The notes under the pieces were generated by a model. It was not told the DNA's origin. It ran no database searches and was given only the letters and a program-made list of their open reading frames with translations. DNA of 64,000 bases from Leptospiraceae bacterium (GTDB lineage Bacteria > Spirochaetota > Leptospiria > Leptospirales > Leptospiraceae), in NCBI GenBank assembly GCA_016708435.1, contig JADJFV010000007.1, positions 124,001 through 188,000 of the forward strand, given 5' to 3'. Positions 34,526-43,142 of the stretch are shown piece by piece (the first letter of the stretch is position 1; each line of letters begins with the position of its first letter). The position numbers and the translations under genes are program-made.

Positions 34526-35428
34526 TTATATTTCATACTTTACAAATTTTTTTTGGATTTTTTCCAAAACTCTTTGCAAAGAGATACTTACGCCACCCTC
34601 CGGTATTTTGAGAAACTGGGCGATAACACGGTAGGGAGTGCGAGTAATAAAATTGCCTTTGTTTTTCTTTTCGATTAGCTTTCGCCTTTGCTCATACTTT
34701 TTATTTATAGAAATTTGCACTTTGTCGTAGTTGGGCAAATTATCATTAAACACAAGAGGTTTTTCTTTCTCTTGTTGTTGCTTTAATTCTAAGATATTCA
34801 TGTAAATAGAAGCAATTTTATCTTCACTCCGGATACTATGAATTTCTTTTTCACTCAGAGCATCGCGTATCTTAATAATCTCTATTTGTAATTCGTCTTT
34901 TGTAAAACCGGTTTTTTCGATCAGGTAGTCAATTTCTTCTTCATTTAAGTTCAAGTAGTAAATATAAGCTAATTTGAATATGATTCGATTTTCTATTTTT
35001 ATCTCGGACAATGCCCCTTGAAATCGAGAGGACATCAAATCCGCTTCTTTTTGTAGATTGGCTTTTAAATCTGGTTCATTTTCGATAGAATAGTATTCTA
35101 CTCCATCTGAGTTTACTTTAACGCTAGAAACAATTTTTAGCTCTCGCTTATTGCGTTGCCAATCAATGAGCATGTTTCTAAGAACTGTATAGAGCCATGT
35201 CTTAAATCCAGACTTACCAACAAAGGTGTGAAATCGCTTCCCGGATTTTAGCCTTTCATAAGCATAGATGAAAAATTCGCTTGCATCATCCTCTTCTAGG
35301 TGAAAAACCCGTATTGGAAAATTATAGATATCCTCTGAAAATTCTTCAAAGAATTTCTTTAGCGATTCAGGGTCGCCAGCGGCGCAAGACTGCACTAAAT
35401 CAAATATTTCTTCCTGTGATAATTTCAT
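34526..35428 (-). CDS. ECF-like sigma-70 family factor, long
   Basis: A 300-aa protein. Region 2 lies at about 20-110: EEDDASEFFIYAYERLKSGK, then GFKTWLYTVLRNMLIDWQRN, the sigma-2 -10 recognition segment. A long helical linker (about 110-250) follows. The C-terminal RTPYRVIAQFLKIPEGGVSI SLQRVLEKI has the region-4 HTH pattern. Typical ECF factors are about 190 aa, so the linker is unusually long and may bind the regulator. It heads an operon with the 246-aa protein, the CHAT protease and the YkgJ-like protein, and is divergent from the M23 peptidase gene, whose promoter could be a target. Confidence 0.82.
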   Translation of the reverse strand: MKLSQEEIFDLVQSCAAGDPESLKKFFEEFSEDIYNFPIRVFHLEEDDASEFFIYAYERLKSGKRFHTFVGKSGFKTWLYTVLRNMLIDWQRNKRELKIVSSVKVNSDGVEYYSIENEPDLKANLQKEADLMSSRFQGALSEIKIENRIIFKLAYIYYLNLNEEEIDYLIEKTGFTKDELQIEIIKIRDALSEKEIHSIRSEDKIASIYMNILELKQQQEKEKPLVFNDNLPNYDKVQISINKKYEQRRKLIEKKNKGNFITRTPYRVIAQFLKIPEGGVSISLQRVLEKIQKKFVKYEI

Positions 35429-35501
35429 ACTGGTCAGAATTGGTACATTAAATTTTTAGTTTCTATAGTCATTTACAAAAAAATAAAATGAGAACATTTT
35501 T

Positions 35502-36419
35502 ATGAAAAAAATCCTTTTACTGCTCACAATCATCCCTGTTTACCTAGTATTCAGTCAAGAAAATTCAAAACCTAAGTATTCAAATGGATTCATCTGGCCT
35601 GCAGGTGGTGATAATATTGAAGTAAAACTGACTTCGCTTTTTGGGGAATCAAGAGGAGATCATTTCCACAATGGTGTGGATGTTTCCTCTGATAACGAAA
35701 AGGTTGCCTCCATTGAAAAAGGAGCTGTAATTTACAGTCATTACACTTCAGACAACCCTTTTGAAAATGAACATGGCAGTGGAAACAGCGTTTGGATTTT
35801 ACACGACAATGATATTCTCTCCGCCTACTACCATTTAAAAGATGGAAGATCGCCTGAAATTTCAGAGAAAAGAACCGTGCAAAAAGGAGACACTATTGGC
35901 AAGACAGGCAACACCGGTCATTCGAGTGGTTCTCATTTACACTTCGTAGTAGCCAAAGACCAGGGAAGAAAAATCATCGACCCACTCAAAATCCTTCCCA
36001 CCGTAAAAGATACAAAGTCCCCTACTATTAGCAGCCTAATTCTAACCATTGGAAAAAGCATCACCTATGTAAACGATGGAGACTCTTTTAATTCTTCGAG
36101 TAACTTTCCAATCACTGTAGACATAGCGGATACGGGCGAACGCAAAGGTCAAAGGCGAGGAGTGAAGTCCATTCGCTTTGTAGTAAATAACAAAGTCTAC
36201 AAAGAAAGTAATTTCAACGAACTAAGTTTACAAAATAGCAAATGGCAAAACGAAGACGGTATGTCGTTTAACGATCTCTTCTTTGAAAGTCATTATTATA
36301 TTGGAGACTTAAAATTTATTTCTGGGGATAATACCATTTCTATCACAGCGACTGATTTTAGTAATAACAAAACGGAGAAAACTTTTACATTCTATGTAAA
36401 TAAAATTCAGAAGAAGTAA
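35502..36419 (+). CDS. Secreted M23-family metallopeptidase
   Basis: A 305-aa protein with a signal peptide (MKKILLLLTIIPVYLVFSQE). The LytM/M23 fold shows the zinc ligands HNGVD (His56, Asp60) and the HxH motif in SGSHLHFVVAK, with YYHLKDG and GDTIGKTGNTGHS between. It should cut peptidoglycan cross-links in the periplasm or be a structural LytM relative; the zinc residues look intact. The C-terminal ~130 residues (DTKSPTISSLILTIGK, ISITATDFSNNKTEKTFTFY) form an Ig-like domain. It is divergent from the sigma factor gene, 73 bp away. Confidence 0.9.
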   Translation: MKKILLLLTIIPVYLVFSQENSKPKYSNGFIWPAGGDNIEVKLTSLFGESRGDHFHNGVDVSSDNEKVASIEKGAVIYSHYTSDNPFENEHGSGNSVWILHDNDILSAYYHLKDGRSPEISEKRTVQKGDTIGKTGNTGHSSGSHLHFVVAKDQGRKIIDPLKILPTVKDTKSPTISSLILTIGKSITYVNDGDSFNSSSNFPITVDIADTGERKGQRRGVKSIRFVVNNKVYKESNFNELSLQNSKWQNEDGMSFNDLFFESHYYIGDLKFISGDNTISITATDFSNNKTEKTFTFYVNKIQKK

Positions 36420-36500
36420 TTTTAATTGTCACCCCGGTTTTTCGGGGGTCTCCGGCCCCGGCAATGGCGATATCAGGCAAGGTCATATAAAGAAAAAGAA

Positions 36501-36583
36501 TTAACCACGAAGGACGAGAAGAACGCGAAGGAAAACAGGATGTCATTATAAACCCTTCGTGAACTTCGTGCCCTTCGTGGTAA
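36501..36583. repeat. Imperfect long inverted repeat (CACGAAGG family)
   Basis: The left arm TTAACCACGAAGGACGAGAA.. (36501-36532) pairs with the right arm ..GCCCTTCGTGGTAA (36553-36583), each with repeated CGAAGG/CTTCG steps. Repeats of this look are scattered in intergenic DNA of many environmental bacteria. It is preceded by a GC-rich hairpin ACCCCG..CGGGGG at 36431-36449 that could end the M23 transcript. Confidence 0.7.
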
Positions 36584-36659
36584 AAAATTCCTAATTTTAA
36601 GGGTGACGCAAAGATGTTTTTTAGATTTTCAATAGACCCATTTCAAAAAAAATGGATTC

Positions 36660-37601
36660 ATGTTTAATAAAATTATTTCACTGTTTATTTTGAGCCTGTT
36701 CTTTACTGCTTCTATTCATTCGGAATCACAACCAAATGAATTAGGAAAATTTTTAATCATTACCTATCATGTGATTGGAGACAAGGACTCCGCCTACACA
36801 AGAACCATACAAGGGTTTAAGGATGATTTGGCGCTACTTAAGAAAGGAAATTTTTATCCTTTAAAAATTTCTGATTTAGAAAAAAGAAATCTAAATATTC
36901 CAAAGGGCAAACGACCAGTATTCATTACACTCGATGATTCTTCTCAAAGTCAATTTGACTTAGACGAGAAAGGAAATATTTCTCCTGACTGTGCAGTTGG
37001 AATCATGGAAGATTTCAAAAAGAAAAATCCCGATTTTCCGTTAACCGCTACTTTTTTTATATTACCCGGTGCAAAGCATCCGAATAATCTATTCGGACAA
37101 GAAAAACTCACTTCCAAAAAACTAGACTTCTTAGTAAAGAACAACTACGAAATCCAAAACCATACACTCTGGCATGCAAACTTAAAAAAATACAAAGACA
37201 AAATCGAAGAGCAGATTGTAGAAAGCCAAAAGCTTTTAAATAAATATTTACCTGATTATAAAATGACTTCTCTTGCAATGCCATTTGGAATTTATCCACC
37301 TAAAGACTACGAGTCGAAGCTAACAGCGGGTAAACACAAAGGGATTGAATACAAACATATTTTAGTTTTTGATTATTCCAATCGCGCAAGCTATTCTCCC
37401 TATGACAAAGAATTTGATCCAGTTCATGTGAGACGAGTGCAAGCCTTCAAAGACAATATCGAAAAAATGATTCAAAAATATTCTGAGTCTAATGAAGCAT
37501 ATGTGAGCGACGGAGATGCAAACACTTTGACTTTTCCTAAAAAGATGGAAGAGAAATTAAATCCTAAATACAAAGATAAGTTAAAAGTTGTAAGTTATTA
37601 A
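36660..37601 (+). CDS. Secreted polysaccharide deacetylase (NodB-like)
   Basis: A 313-aa protein with a signal peptide (FNKIISLFILSLFFTASIHS). The NodB fold shows FLIITYHVIGDKDSAYT, the catalytic TLDDSSQSQFD (motif 1, T-x-DD), a metal-binding NHTLWHANL (H-x3-H, motif 2), and MPFGIYPP near motif 3. It should remove acetyl groups from peptidoglycan or a surface polysaccharide. The deacetylase and the M23 peptidase upstream may both serve the cell wall, though a 240-bp gap with repeats separates them. Confidence 0.88.
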   Translation: MFNKIISLFILSLFFTASIHSESQPNELGKFLIITYHVIGDKDSAYTRTIQGFKDDLALLKKGNFYPLKISDLEKRNLNIPKGKRPVFITLDDSSQSQFDLDEKGNISPDCAVGIMEDFKKKNPDFPLTATFFILPGAKHPNNLFGQEKLTSKKLDFLVKNNYEIQNHTLWHANLKKYKDKIEEQIVESQKLLNKYLPDYKMTSLAMPFGIYPPKDYESKLTAGKHKGIEYKHILVFDYSNRASYSPYDKEFDPVHVRRVQAFKDNIEKMIQKYSESNEAYVSDGDANTLTFPKKMEEKLNPKYKDKLKVVSY

Positions 37602-37839
37602 TAGTCTAGGATAGGCGTCCCTGCCTGTCCTTTGAACAACATACCCTTCCTATGTATCGAAGATACTATTAACAATAATATCAAGTATAATATCAAACAT
37701 ACTCTTTTTGCCTTTTTGAGTATCTTTGATACAAGACCAGAGACCAATGTTAATAGCATTGTTGATCTATACTTGAGCCAATACGAGATACCCAATACCA
37801 AAGCTAACACAAAGTATGCGCTACACCTTTAGTCTGGAT

Positions 37840-37945
37840 TAGGATTCTTAGGATTAATGGATTAAAGGATTTATGAGTAGGAATGATTTTTACTTTCTAT
37901 GAAATCCTGCCAATCCTAGAATCCTTTAATCCTGATTCAGACAGA
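37840..37945. repeat. Imperfect inverted repeat of AATCCTTTAATCC type
   Basis: The left arm (about 37840-37875, CTGGATTAGGATTCTTAGGA..) is matched in reverse by the right arm (about 37900-37942, ..GAATCCTTTAATCCTGATTC). A partial copy lies at 38588-38620 (AATCCTGGCAATCCTAAAAT). Such arms could form a long stem in RNA. The rest of 37602-37990 shows no convincing gene. Confidence 0.65.
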
Positions 37946-37992
37946 GTTTTTTTCGCTTGCAGCCTCCTTTGTTTTGTGATATTTTGATAAAC

Positions 37993-38232
37993 ATGATAAC
38001 TTTGAAAATTCAAGTTGATACAAATGATAATGCACAATTATTATCACAGCTTTTAGGAAATCTAAATTTCATTAGTAATGTTAAAATCTCTAATACGCTA
38101 GAGAAAAAAATTTCGGATATACCTGTTTCTAAAAAACAAAAAACTAATCCCAAGAAGTTTTATGGAATATGGAAATATAAAAATATTAAAGACATAAAAA
38201 AATTTCGAGAGTCGTTATGGGAAAGAGGATAA
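37993..38232 (+). CDS. Antitoxin-like protein of a PIN-toxin pair
   Basis: Start is taken at ATG 37993 (79 aa), in preference to 37957, which has extra unlikely residues. The product starts MITLKIQVDTNDNAQLLSQL and ends KKFYGIWKYKNIKDIKKFRE SLWERG. A GIW..I...REslWeR tail before a PIN gene is common in antitoxins of VapB/DUF2281-like types. Its stop TAATG overlaps the start of the PIN-domain gene. The DNA-binding type cannot be told from sequence alone. Confidence 0.7.
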   Translation: MITLKIQVDTNDNAQLLSQLLGNLNFISNVKISNTLEKKISDIPVSKKQKTNPKKFYGIWKYKNIKDIKKFRESLWERG

Positions 38233-38480
38233 TGGATAAAAATAAGATTATCTGTGATACAAATATCTTTATACAAGTTCTTTCAGGAGATAATAAAATA
38301 ATTTCAGCAGTAGAGTTTATCAAACATGAAAATATCTTAATGACTTCTATTACGGCTCTTGAACTTTGCAAAGGTGCATTTAATAAAAAAGAAATGAAAT
38401 CAATTTCCTCTTTCATTAACTTACATTCTATTCTATCGAGGGTAGACCCCAAACACTGGACAGTTTTTTCTCAAAAATAA
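38232..38480 (+). pseudogene. Truncated PIN-domain (VapC-like) toxin
   Basis: From ATG 38232, overlapping the antitoxin stop, the product is MDKNKIICDTNIFIQVLSGD.., 82 aa. The first PIN acidic residue (ICDTNIFI) and the Glu of ITALELCKG are present. The protein stops in LHSILSRVDPKHWTVFSQK, so the later Asp residues of the normal ~130-aa domain are missing. From about 38442 the sequence GTAGACCCCAAACACTGGAC looks like the end of an IS3-type element, so insertion and loss of an IS may have cut the gene. It is probably inactive. Confidence 0.65.
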
Positions 38481-38664
38481 GGTGTATTAGCACGATCTAA
38501 TATACTAAAATTATTTATTGAAATTAGCCAATAAAACTTTCAGAAAAAATCAGACAAAAAAGAGAGAATGATTTTACTTTTACGAAATCCTGGCAATCCT
38601 AAAATCCTTTCATCCTATTCCTTTTTCTATTTGTCACGAACCAATAGCATAAAACAATGTATCC

Positions 38665-41600
38665 ATGAACATAGCGAAGTTATCAATTGAGCGTCCCATT
38701 TTCATTTCAAGTATTGTCATTTTAATAATATTTACCGGTTGGTTTGCGTTAAATCGACTCGGAGTAGATTTATTTCCAGATGTAAATATTCCAGTCGTTT
38801 CTGTTGCGACAGTTTATCGAGGTGCAGGACCCGAAGAAGTAGAAACACTCATCTCAAGACCGATTGAAGAAGAGATTGGATCTATTTCAGGACTCAAGCG
38901 GATATCATCGCGTAACCAGGAAGGCATATCAATAGTAATCGCTGAATTTTTTCTATCAGCAGATATAAAAGATTCAGAGCAACAAATCCGGAACAAAATA
39001 GCGCGTATCCGCCGTGACCTTCCTTCTGACATAGAAGAGCCAGTGATTCAAAGATTTGATCCAGCCGATCAACCAATTGTGCGGCTTTCTTTGTTTGGTG
39101 AAATTTCTCCCGTAGAGTTATACGATATAGCAAAAGAAGAATTAAAACCGCAATTTGAACAAGTAAACAACGTAGGCTCTGTCCGAATCATAGGGGGAAC
39201 CAAAAGACAAATTCAAATTGAAGTAGACCGAAAGAAATTAAACGAATACTCACTTTCGAATGTATTCATGGGAAACCAATTAAAAAGCTTCGGTCTAAAT
39301 GTTCCGGTTGGGAAATACGAGAGCGGTAACTCAGAAGTATCCTTTAGAACTATCGGTAGATTTGAAAAGCTTTCCGAAATCGAAGAAGCTCAAGTTTTTT
39401 TCGGAGGAGAATTAGGAAGCTCAGTTCCTGTTACAAAAATCGCTCGGGTAGTAGATACAATTGAAGACTTAAAAACAATGTGCTTTTTATATGCACCCGT
39501 TAAAGAAGAATCAGAGCCTCATAGTCTAGTAAAGGGGTTTATCAATAGTTTGCGCAAAGGAGATCCGCCGCAAACAGAGCGGCTCACAAAGCCATCTCTA
39601 TTCATTGACGTATACAAACAATCCGGTGCGAATACAGTTGCCGTAGTAGATTCTATTTTACAAAGAGTAGAAAAATTAAATAATACAAATCTCAAAGACA
39701 GAAAGGGAAATCCTCATCTCATCGTGGTTCGAGATAGCTCTGTTTGGATTCGCGCTAACGTAGAAGATGTATCAGTATCCATTATCCTCGGAATAATTCT
39801 TACCGTTCTAGTTGTGTATTTCTTTTTGGGAAATGTTCGCTCTACTATCATCACAGGTCTTGCCCTTCCGAATAGTTTACTCGGAGCATTTATTATCATG
39901 TATGCGATGGGTTTTACCATAAACGTCATGACCCTACTCGCCCTCTCTCTCACGGTAGGACTTTTAGTGGACGATGCAATTGTAGTTCGAGAAAATATTT
40001 TTCGTAAACTAGAAGAAGGTCATCCTCCTGCTATAGCAGCTGAGCTGGGGACAACAGAGGTTACCCTCGCTGTCGTTGCTACAAGTTTTACAGTCATTGC
40101 TGTATTTTTACCAATTGGTTTTTTAAGTGGAATCGTAGGACAGTTTTTTAAACAGTTCGGATTAACGGTAGTATTCGCAATGCTAGTGAGTTTATTTGAC
40201 GCACTCACAATTGCACCTATGCTCAGCGCCTACTTCGCAGGCAAAGCTCACGGCAAGCCTAACTTTTTAGTTCGTGCCTTTGACAGATTCCAAACCTGGC
40301 TCGAGAAAGTTTACGGAGTAGTAATCGATTTTTCAGTGAAGAAGCCAATCGTTATTTTGCTCTCAGCTACTGCCATTTTTATTTTTAGTATTTACTCTTT
40401 GAAGTTTGTTAAGAAAACTTTTCTACCCGCAAACGATCAAGGCGAATTCATAGTATCCATTGATATGCCACCGGGAACTTCTTTACAGGGAACCTATGAA
40501 GTAGTTCAAAAGATTGAAGAAAAAATAAAAGCAATACCTGAAATAAATAAACTCGCTACAGTCGTTGGAAGCCCCGATGGATTTCCTACAATCGGAAATA
40601 TTGGAATCGCGCTCGTGCCTTCTCACAAGCGAAGAAGAAACACAGCAGCAGTAAAATCAGAAGTCAGAGAAATCATGAAACAATTTGAATTCGCACGACC
40701 ATCCGTGAACGATTACAGTGCGGTAGGCGGCGGAGTCAACTACCCGTTTAACCTTAACATCATGGGAGACGATTTAGAGGCTATTGAGAAGTATTCGAGA
40801 GAGCTAATTGAAAAATTAAAAGTCATTCCCGATCTCACAGACATAGAAAGAGATTTTCAAGCAGGCAAACCAGAATTTCAAGTGGAGTTTGATTTCAAAC
40901 GAATGCAAAGTGTGGGAGTCGCACCAATTACCGCAGGAGCAGAATTACGCTACCATGTGGAAGGCGGCGTCGTTGGAAAACTTCACGACAAAGGTTTAGA
41001 ATACGATATACTCATGCGTTTAAAACCAGACCAGAGAAATCTACGCACAGCATATCTCGATACAAAAGTTCCCAACGTTAACTTCAAAATGATACCACTT
41101 AGTTTTGTAAGTAGCGGCAAAGAGAAATTAGGTCCTGCTAAAATCAGTAGACAAGACCGTTCTCGCGTAATACCAATTCGTGCAAACCTAACTACAACAG
41201 GTGCGATTGGAAATGCAACAGATATAGCCAAGAAGATTCTATCAGAGTCTTTCCCACCTCCTCCCGGAATACGATATGCATTCTGGGGTCAGTCAGAAGA
41301 CTTTAGGGAGCTAATGCAGAATATCCTCATCGCGTTTGGATTCGCCCTACTCTTCATCTACCTGGTATTAGCCTCACTCTATGAGTCCTTCATTACACCT
41401 ATATCAGTTCTAATTGCAATTCCGCCAGCCTTCTCCGGCGCATTCTTAGCATTAGCCTTATTCGGGGAAATGCTAAATCTATTTTCTATGATTGGAATTA
41501 TTTTACTCATGGGTCTTGTTACTAAAAACTCAATTCTAATTGTAGACTATGCGATTCGAGGAATTCACGCAGGTATGGACAGAACAGAAGCAATTAAAAA

Positions 41601-41835
41601 AGCAGGAGTTCTAAGGCTTCGTCCCATTCTAATGACTTCTCTTGCGATGATTGCAGGAACTCTTCCGATTGCACTCGGACTCGGAGAAGCGGCTAAGTCC
41701 CGTACGTCGATGGGAATCGCTATCATCGGCGGACTCATATTATCCACACTTCTCACACTGATTGTAGTGCCCGCCATGTTCGGATACATCGACAGACTCA
41801 GAGAATGGATCGAAAGTAAATTTAGACATTCTTAA
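38665..41835 (+). CDS. RND efflux pump inner-membrane protein (HAE/AcrB-type)
   Basis: A 1056-aa protein with the RND layout: TM1 (FISSIVILIIFTGWFALNRL), periplasmic porter domain (LFPDVNIPVVSVATVYRGAG, PEEVETLISRPIEEEIGSIS), TM2-6 with TVGLLVDDAIVVRENIFRKL (the proton-relay Asp pair), a second porter half (DQGEFIVSIDMPPGTSLQGT), and TM8-12 ending LTLIVVPAMFGYIDRLREW. It exports drugs, metals or lipids with proton motive force. No membrane-fusion or TolC gene adjoins it, so it must borrow partners or act alone. Repeats lie on both sides (38588-38620 and 41861-41952). Confidence 0.95.
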   Translation: MNIAKLSIERPIFISSIVILIIFTGWFALNRLGVDLFPDVNIPVVSVATVYRGAGPEEVETLISRPIEEEIGSISGLKRISSRNQEGISIVIAEFFLSADIKDSEQQIRNKIARIRRDLPSDIEEPVIQRFDPADQPIVRLSLFGEISPVELYDIAKEELKPQFEQVNNVGSVRIIGGTKRQIQIEVDRKKLNEYSLSNVFMGNQLKSFGLNVPVGKYESGNSEVSFRTIGRFEKLSEIEEAQVFFGGELGSSVPVTKIARVVDTIEDLKTMCFLYAPVKEESEPHSLVKGFINSLRKGDPPQTERLTKPSLFIDVYKQSGANTVAVVDSILQRVEKLNNTNLKDRKGNPHLIVVRDSSVWIRANVEDVSVSIILGIILTVLVVYFFLGNVRSTIITGLALPNSLLGAFIIMYAMGFTINVMTLLALSLTVGLLVDDAIVVRENIFRKLEEGHPPAIAAELGTTEVTLAVVATSFTVIAVFLPIGFLSGIVGQFFKQFGLTVVFAMLVSLFDALTIAPMLSAYFAGKAHGKPNFLVRAFDRFQTWLEKVYGVVIDFSVKKPIVILLSATAIFIFSIYSLKFVKKTFLPANDQGEFIVSIDMPPGTSLQGTYEVVQKIEEKIKAIPEINKLATVVGSPDGFPTIGNIGIALVPSHKRRRNTAAVKSEVREIMKQFEFARPSVNDYSAVGGGVNYPFNLNIMGDDLEAIEKYSRELIEKLKVIPDLTDIERDFQAGKPEFQVEFDFKRMQSVGVAPITAGAELRYHVEGGVVGKLHDKGLEYDILMRLKPDQRNLRTAYLDTKVPNVNFKMIPLSFVSSGKEKLGPAKISRQDRSRVIPIRANLTTTGAIGNATDIAKKILSESFPPPPGIRYAFWGQSEDFRELMQNILIAFGFALLFIYLVLASLYESFITPISVLIAIPPAFSGAFLALALFGEMLNLFSMIGIILLMGLVTKNSILIVDYAIRGIHAGMDRTEAIKKAGVLRLRPILMTSLAMIAGTLPIALGLGEAAKSRTSMGIAIIGGLILSTLLTLIVVPAMFGYIDRLREWIESKFRHS

Positions 41836-41860
41836 TTGGCGTTGCGGCGTCTTTATCGAC

Positions 41861-41952
41861 GTAGGGAACGGTTTGAAACCGTTCCCTACATTGCAAAAGA
41901 GCCGCCGTGCTCGCACCTATCGTCAATATTTTGCATTCACAAAATATTGACG
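41861..41952. repeat. Two strong hairpins in an intergenic repeat element
   Basis: Hairpin A at 41861-41889: GTAGGGAACGGTTT-G-AAACCGTTCCCTAC (14-bp perfect stem). Hairpin B at 41921-41952: CGTCAATATTTTG-CATTCA-CAAAATATTGACG (13-bp perfect stem). GCGGCG and GCCGCC lie around them. This looks like a REP/MITE-like unit, or a composite terminator of the RND gene. The rest of 41836-42073 holds no gene. Confidence 0.8.
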
Positions 41953-42073
41953 CCGGTTTGATCACTATCGCATTTTTTTAACAATCATTTACTTACCTTG
42001 GCTGACTTTTCTTCTTGACCATTAAGGAAATATTTTTCCAAATAGAAAAAAGCAAAAAAGGAGAAGTTGAGTT

Positions 42074-43120
42074 TTGAGAGTTAAAATCACTAGTATATGT
42101 CTATTAGCAGTTTGTTCCTTTAGTCTGTTGGCACAAGACTACAAAGAGAATTTCAAAAATGCAAAGGACGATGAAGAAAAAATTTCCATTTTAGAAGAGA
42201 TTAAAAAAAGCGGAGATGCAAAGCAAAGTAAGTTTTTAATTTCTGTATTAACCCAAGGAGAATCGAGCAAATTACGATCTGCCGCAGCGTCTGCCCTCGG
42301 TAGTGTCAAACAGGGAGTAGATGAACTACAAAAAGCTTTTGATACAGATGATATTTATGTAAGAGAAGCAAGTATTGAAGCGTTAGCAGAAATAGGTGCT
42401 CAAAAAAGCCTGGCTCATTTTGAAAAAGCCTACAAAGACAAAAACGAAAAAATTCGTGACAGTGCAATAAAAGGTCTTTCTAAAACAGCAAAACTTGGAA
42501 ATGCATCTATGCTTAGAGAAGCTCTGAACTCTAAGAATAAGGATACGCAGTGGTATGCGCTCGAAGGAATTGCTAAGATCAAAGCACACGAAGAATGGAA
42601 GCATGTAAAGAAATTCTGCTCGGATGCAAATGTAGATTTAGTAACAGCCTGTCTTCGTGTAGCTGGACAAGTAGAATTAAACGATGCGTTAGCCGAAATT
42701 GAAAAGAATCTAGCCAACCCAAATGAAGACATTAGTAAAACAGCAATCGAAGCACTAGGCAATTACAAAGCCGAAAAGGTAATTCCAACACTCATTCGAT
42801 TTAAAAGAGACAATCCTAATCATACAGCAATGGCTGAGATAGGAAAGATTTTAAAAAAAGCCAAAGCTGCCAAACAATACGCTATTGTAAATGTAGCTGA
42901 TAGTCTTAATGTTCGCTCAGAGGCTAATGACCGTTCTTCCGTAGCTACATCGTTAAAAGGAAATGCTGTTGTCGAAATTCTAAAACGAGAAGCAAAGAAG
43001 TATATCGTAAAGAATGCCAAAGGCGAGGAAATGGAAAACTTCTGGTATAATATTAAAACAGAAGATGGAAAAAAAGGATTTATATTCGGTGAGTTTATTC
43101 AAGTCATCGAAAGTTATTAA
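42074..43120 (+). CDS. Exported HEAT-repeat protein with C-terminal SH3 domain
   Basis: A 348-aa protein. The TTG start at 42074 has GGAG upstream; the signal peptide is KITSICLLAVCSFSLLAQ. Residues about 30-265 are HEAT-like helical repeats (LRSAAASALGSVKQGVDELQ, VREASIEALAEIGAQKSLAH, ISKTAIEALGNYKAEKVIPT). The C-terminal ~75 residues are a bacterial SH3 (SH3b) domain: ADSLNVRSEANDRSSVATSL .. FWYNIKTEDGKKGFIFGEFI. A periplasmic scaffold bound to cell wall or to other proteins is likely. A lipoprotein gene follows after 22 bp. Confidence 0.85.
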   Translation: MRVKITSICLLAVCSFSLLAQDYKENFKNAKDDEEKISILEEIKKSGDAKQSKFLISVLTQGESSKLRSAAASALGSVKQGVDELQKAFDTDDIYVREASIEALAEIGAQKSLAHFEKAYKDKNEKIRDSAIKGLSKTAKLGNASMLREALNSKNKDTQWYALEGIAKIKAHEEWKHVKKFCSDANVDLVTACLRVAGQVELNDALAEIEKNLANPNEDISKTAIEALGNYKAEKVIPTLIRFKRDNPNHTAMAEIGKILKKAKAAKQYAIVNVADSLNVRSEANDRSSVATSLKGNAVVEILKREAKKYIVKNAKGEEMENFWYNIKTEDGKKGFIFGEFIQVIESY

Positions 43121-43142
43121 AATATAAAATTAGAGGAATTCA

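Noticed and set aside
31224..35428. CRISPR type III-E (Craspase) locus
   Set aside because: No gRAMP/Cas7-11, no repeats and no TPR in the CHAT protein; only the sigma/partner/CHAT layout is similar.
37632..37832. 66-aa plus-strand frame after the deacetylase gene
   Set aside because: Low-complexity Asn/Thr-rich, no ribosome site, and overlapped by an opposite-strand frame of similar quality.
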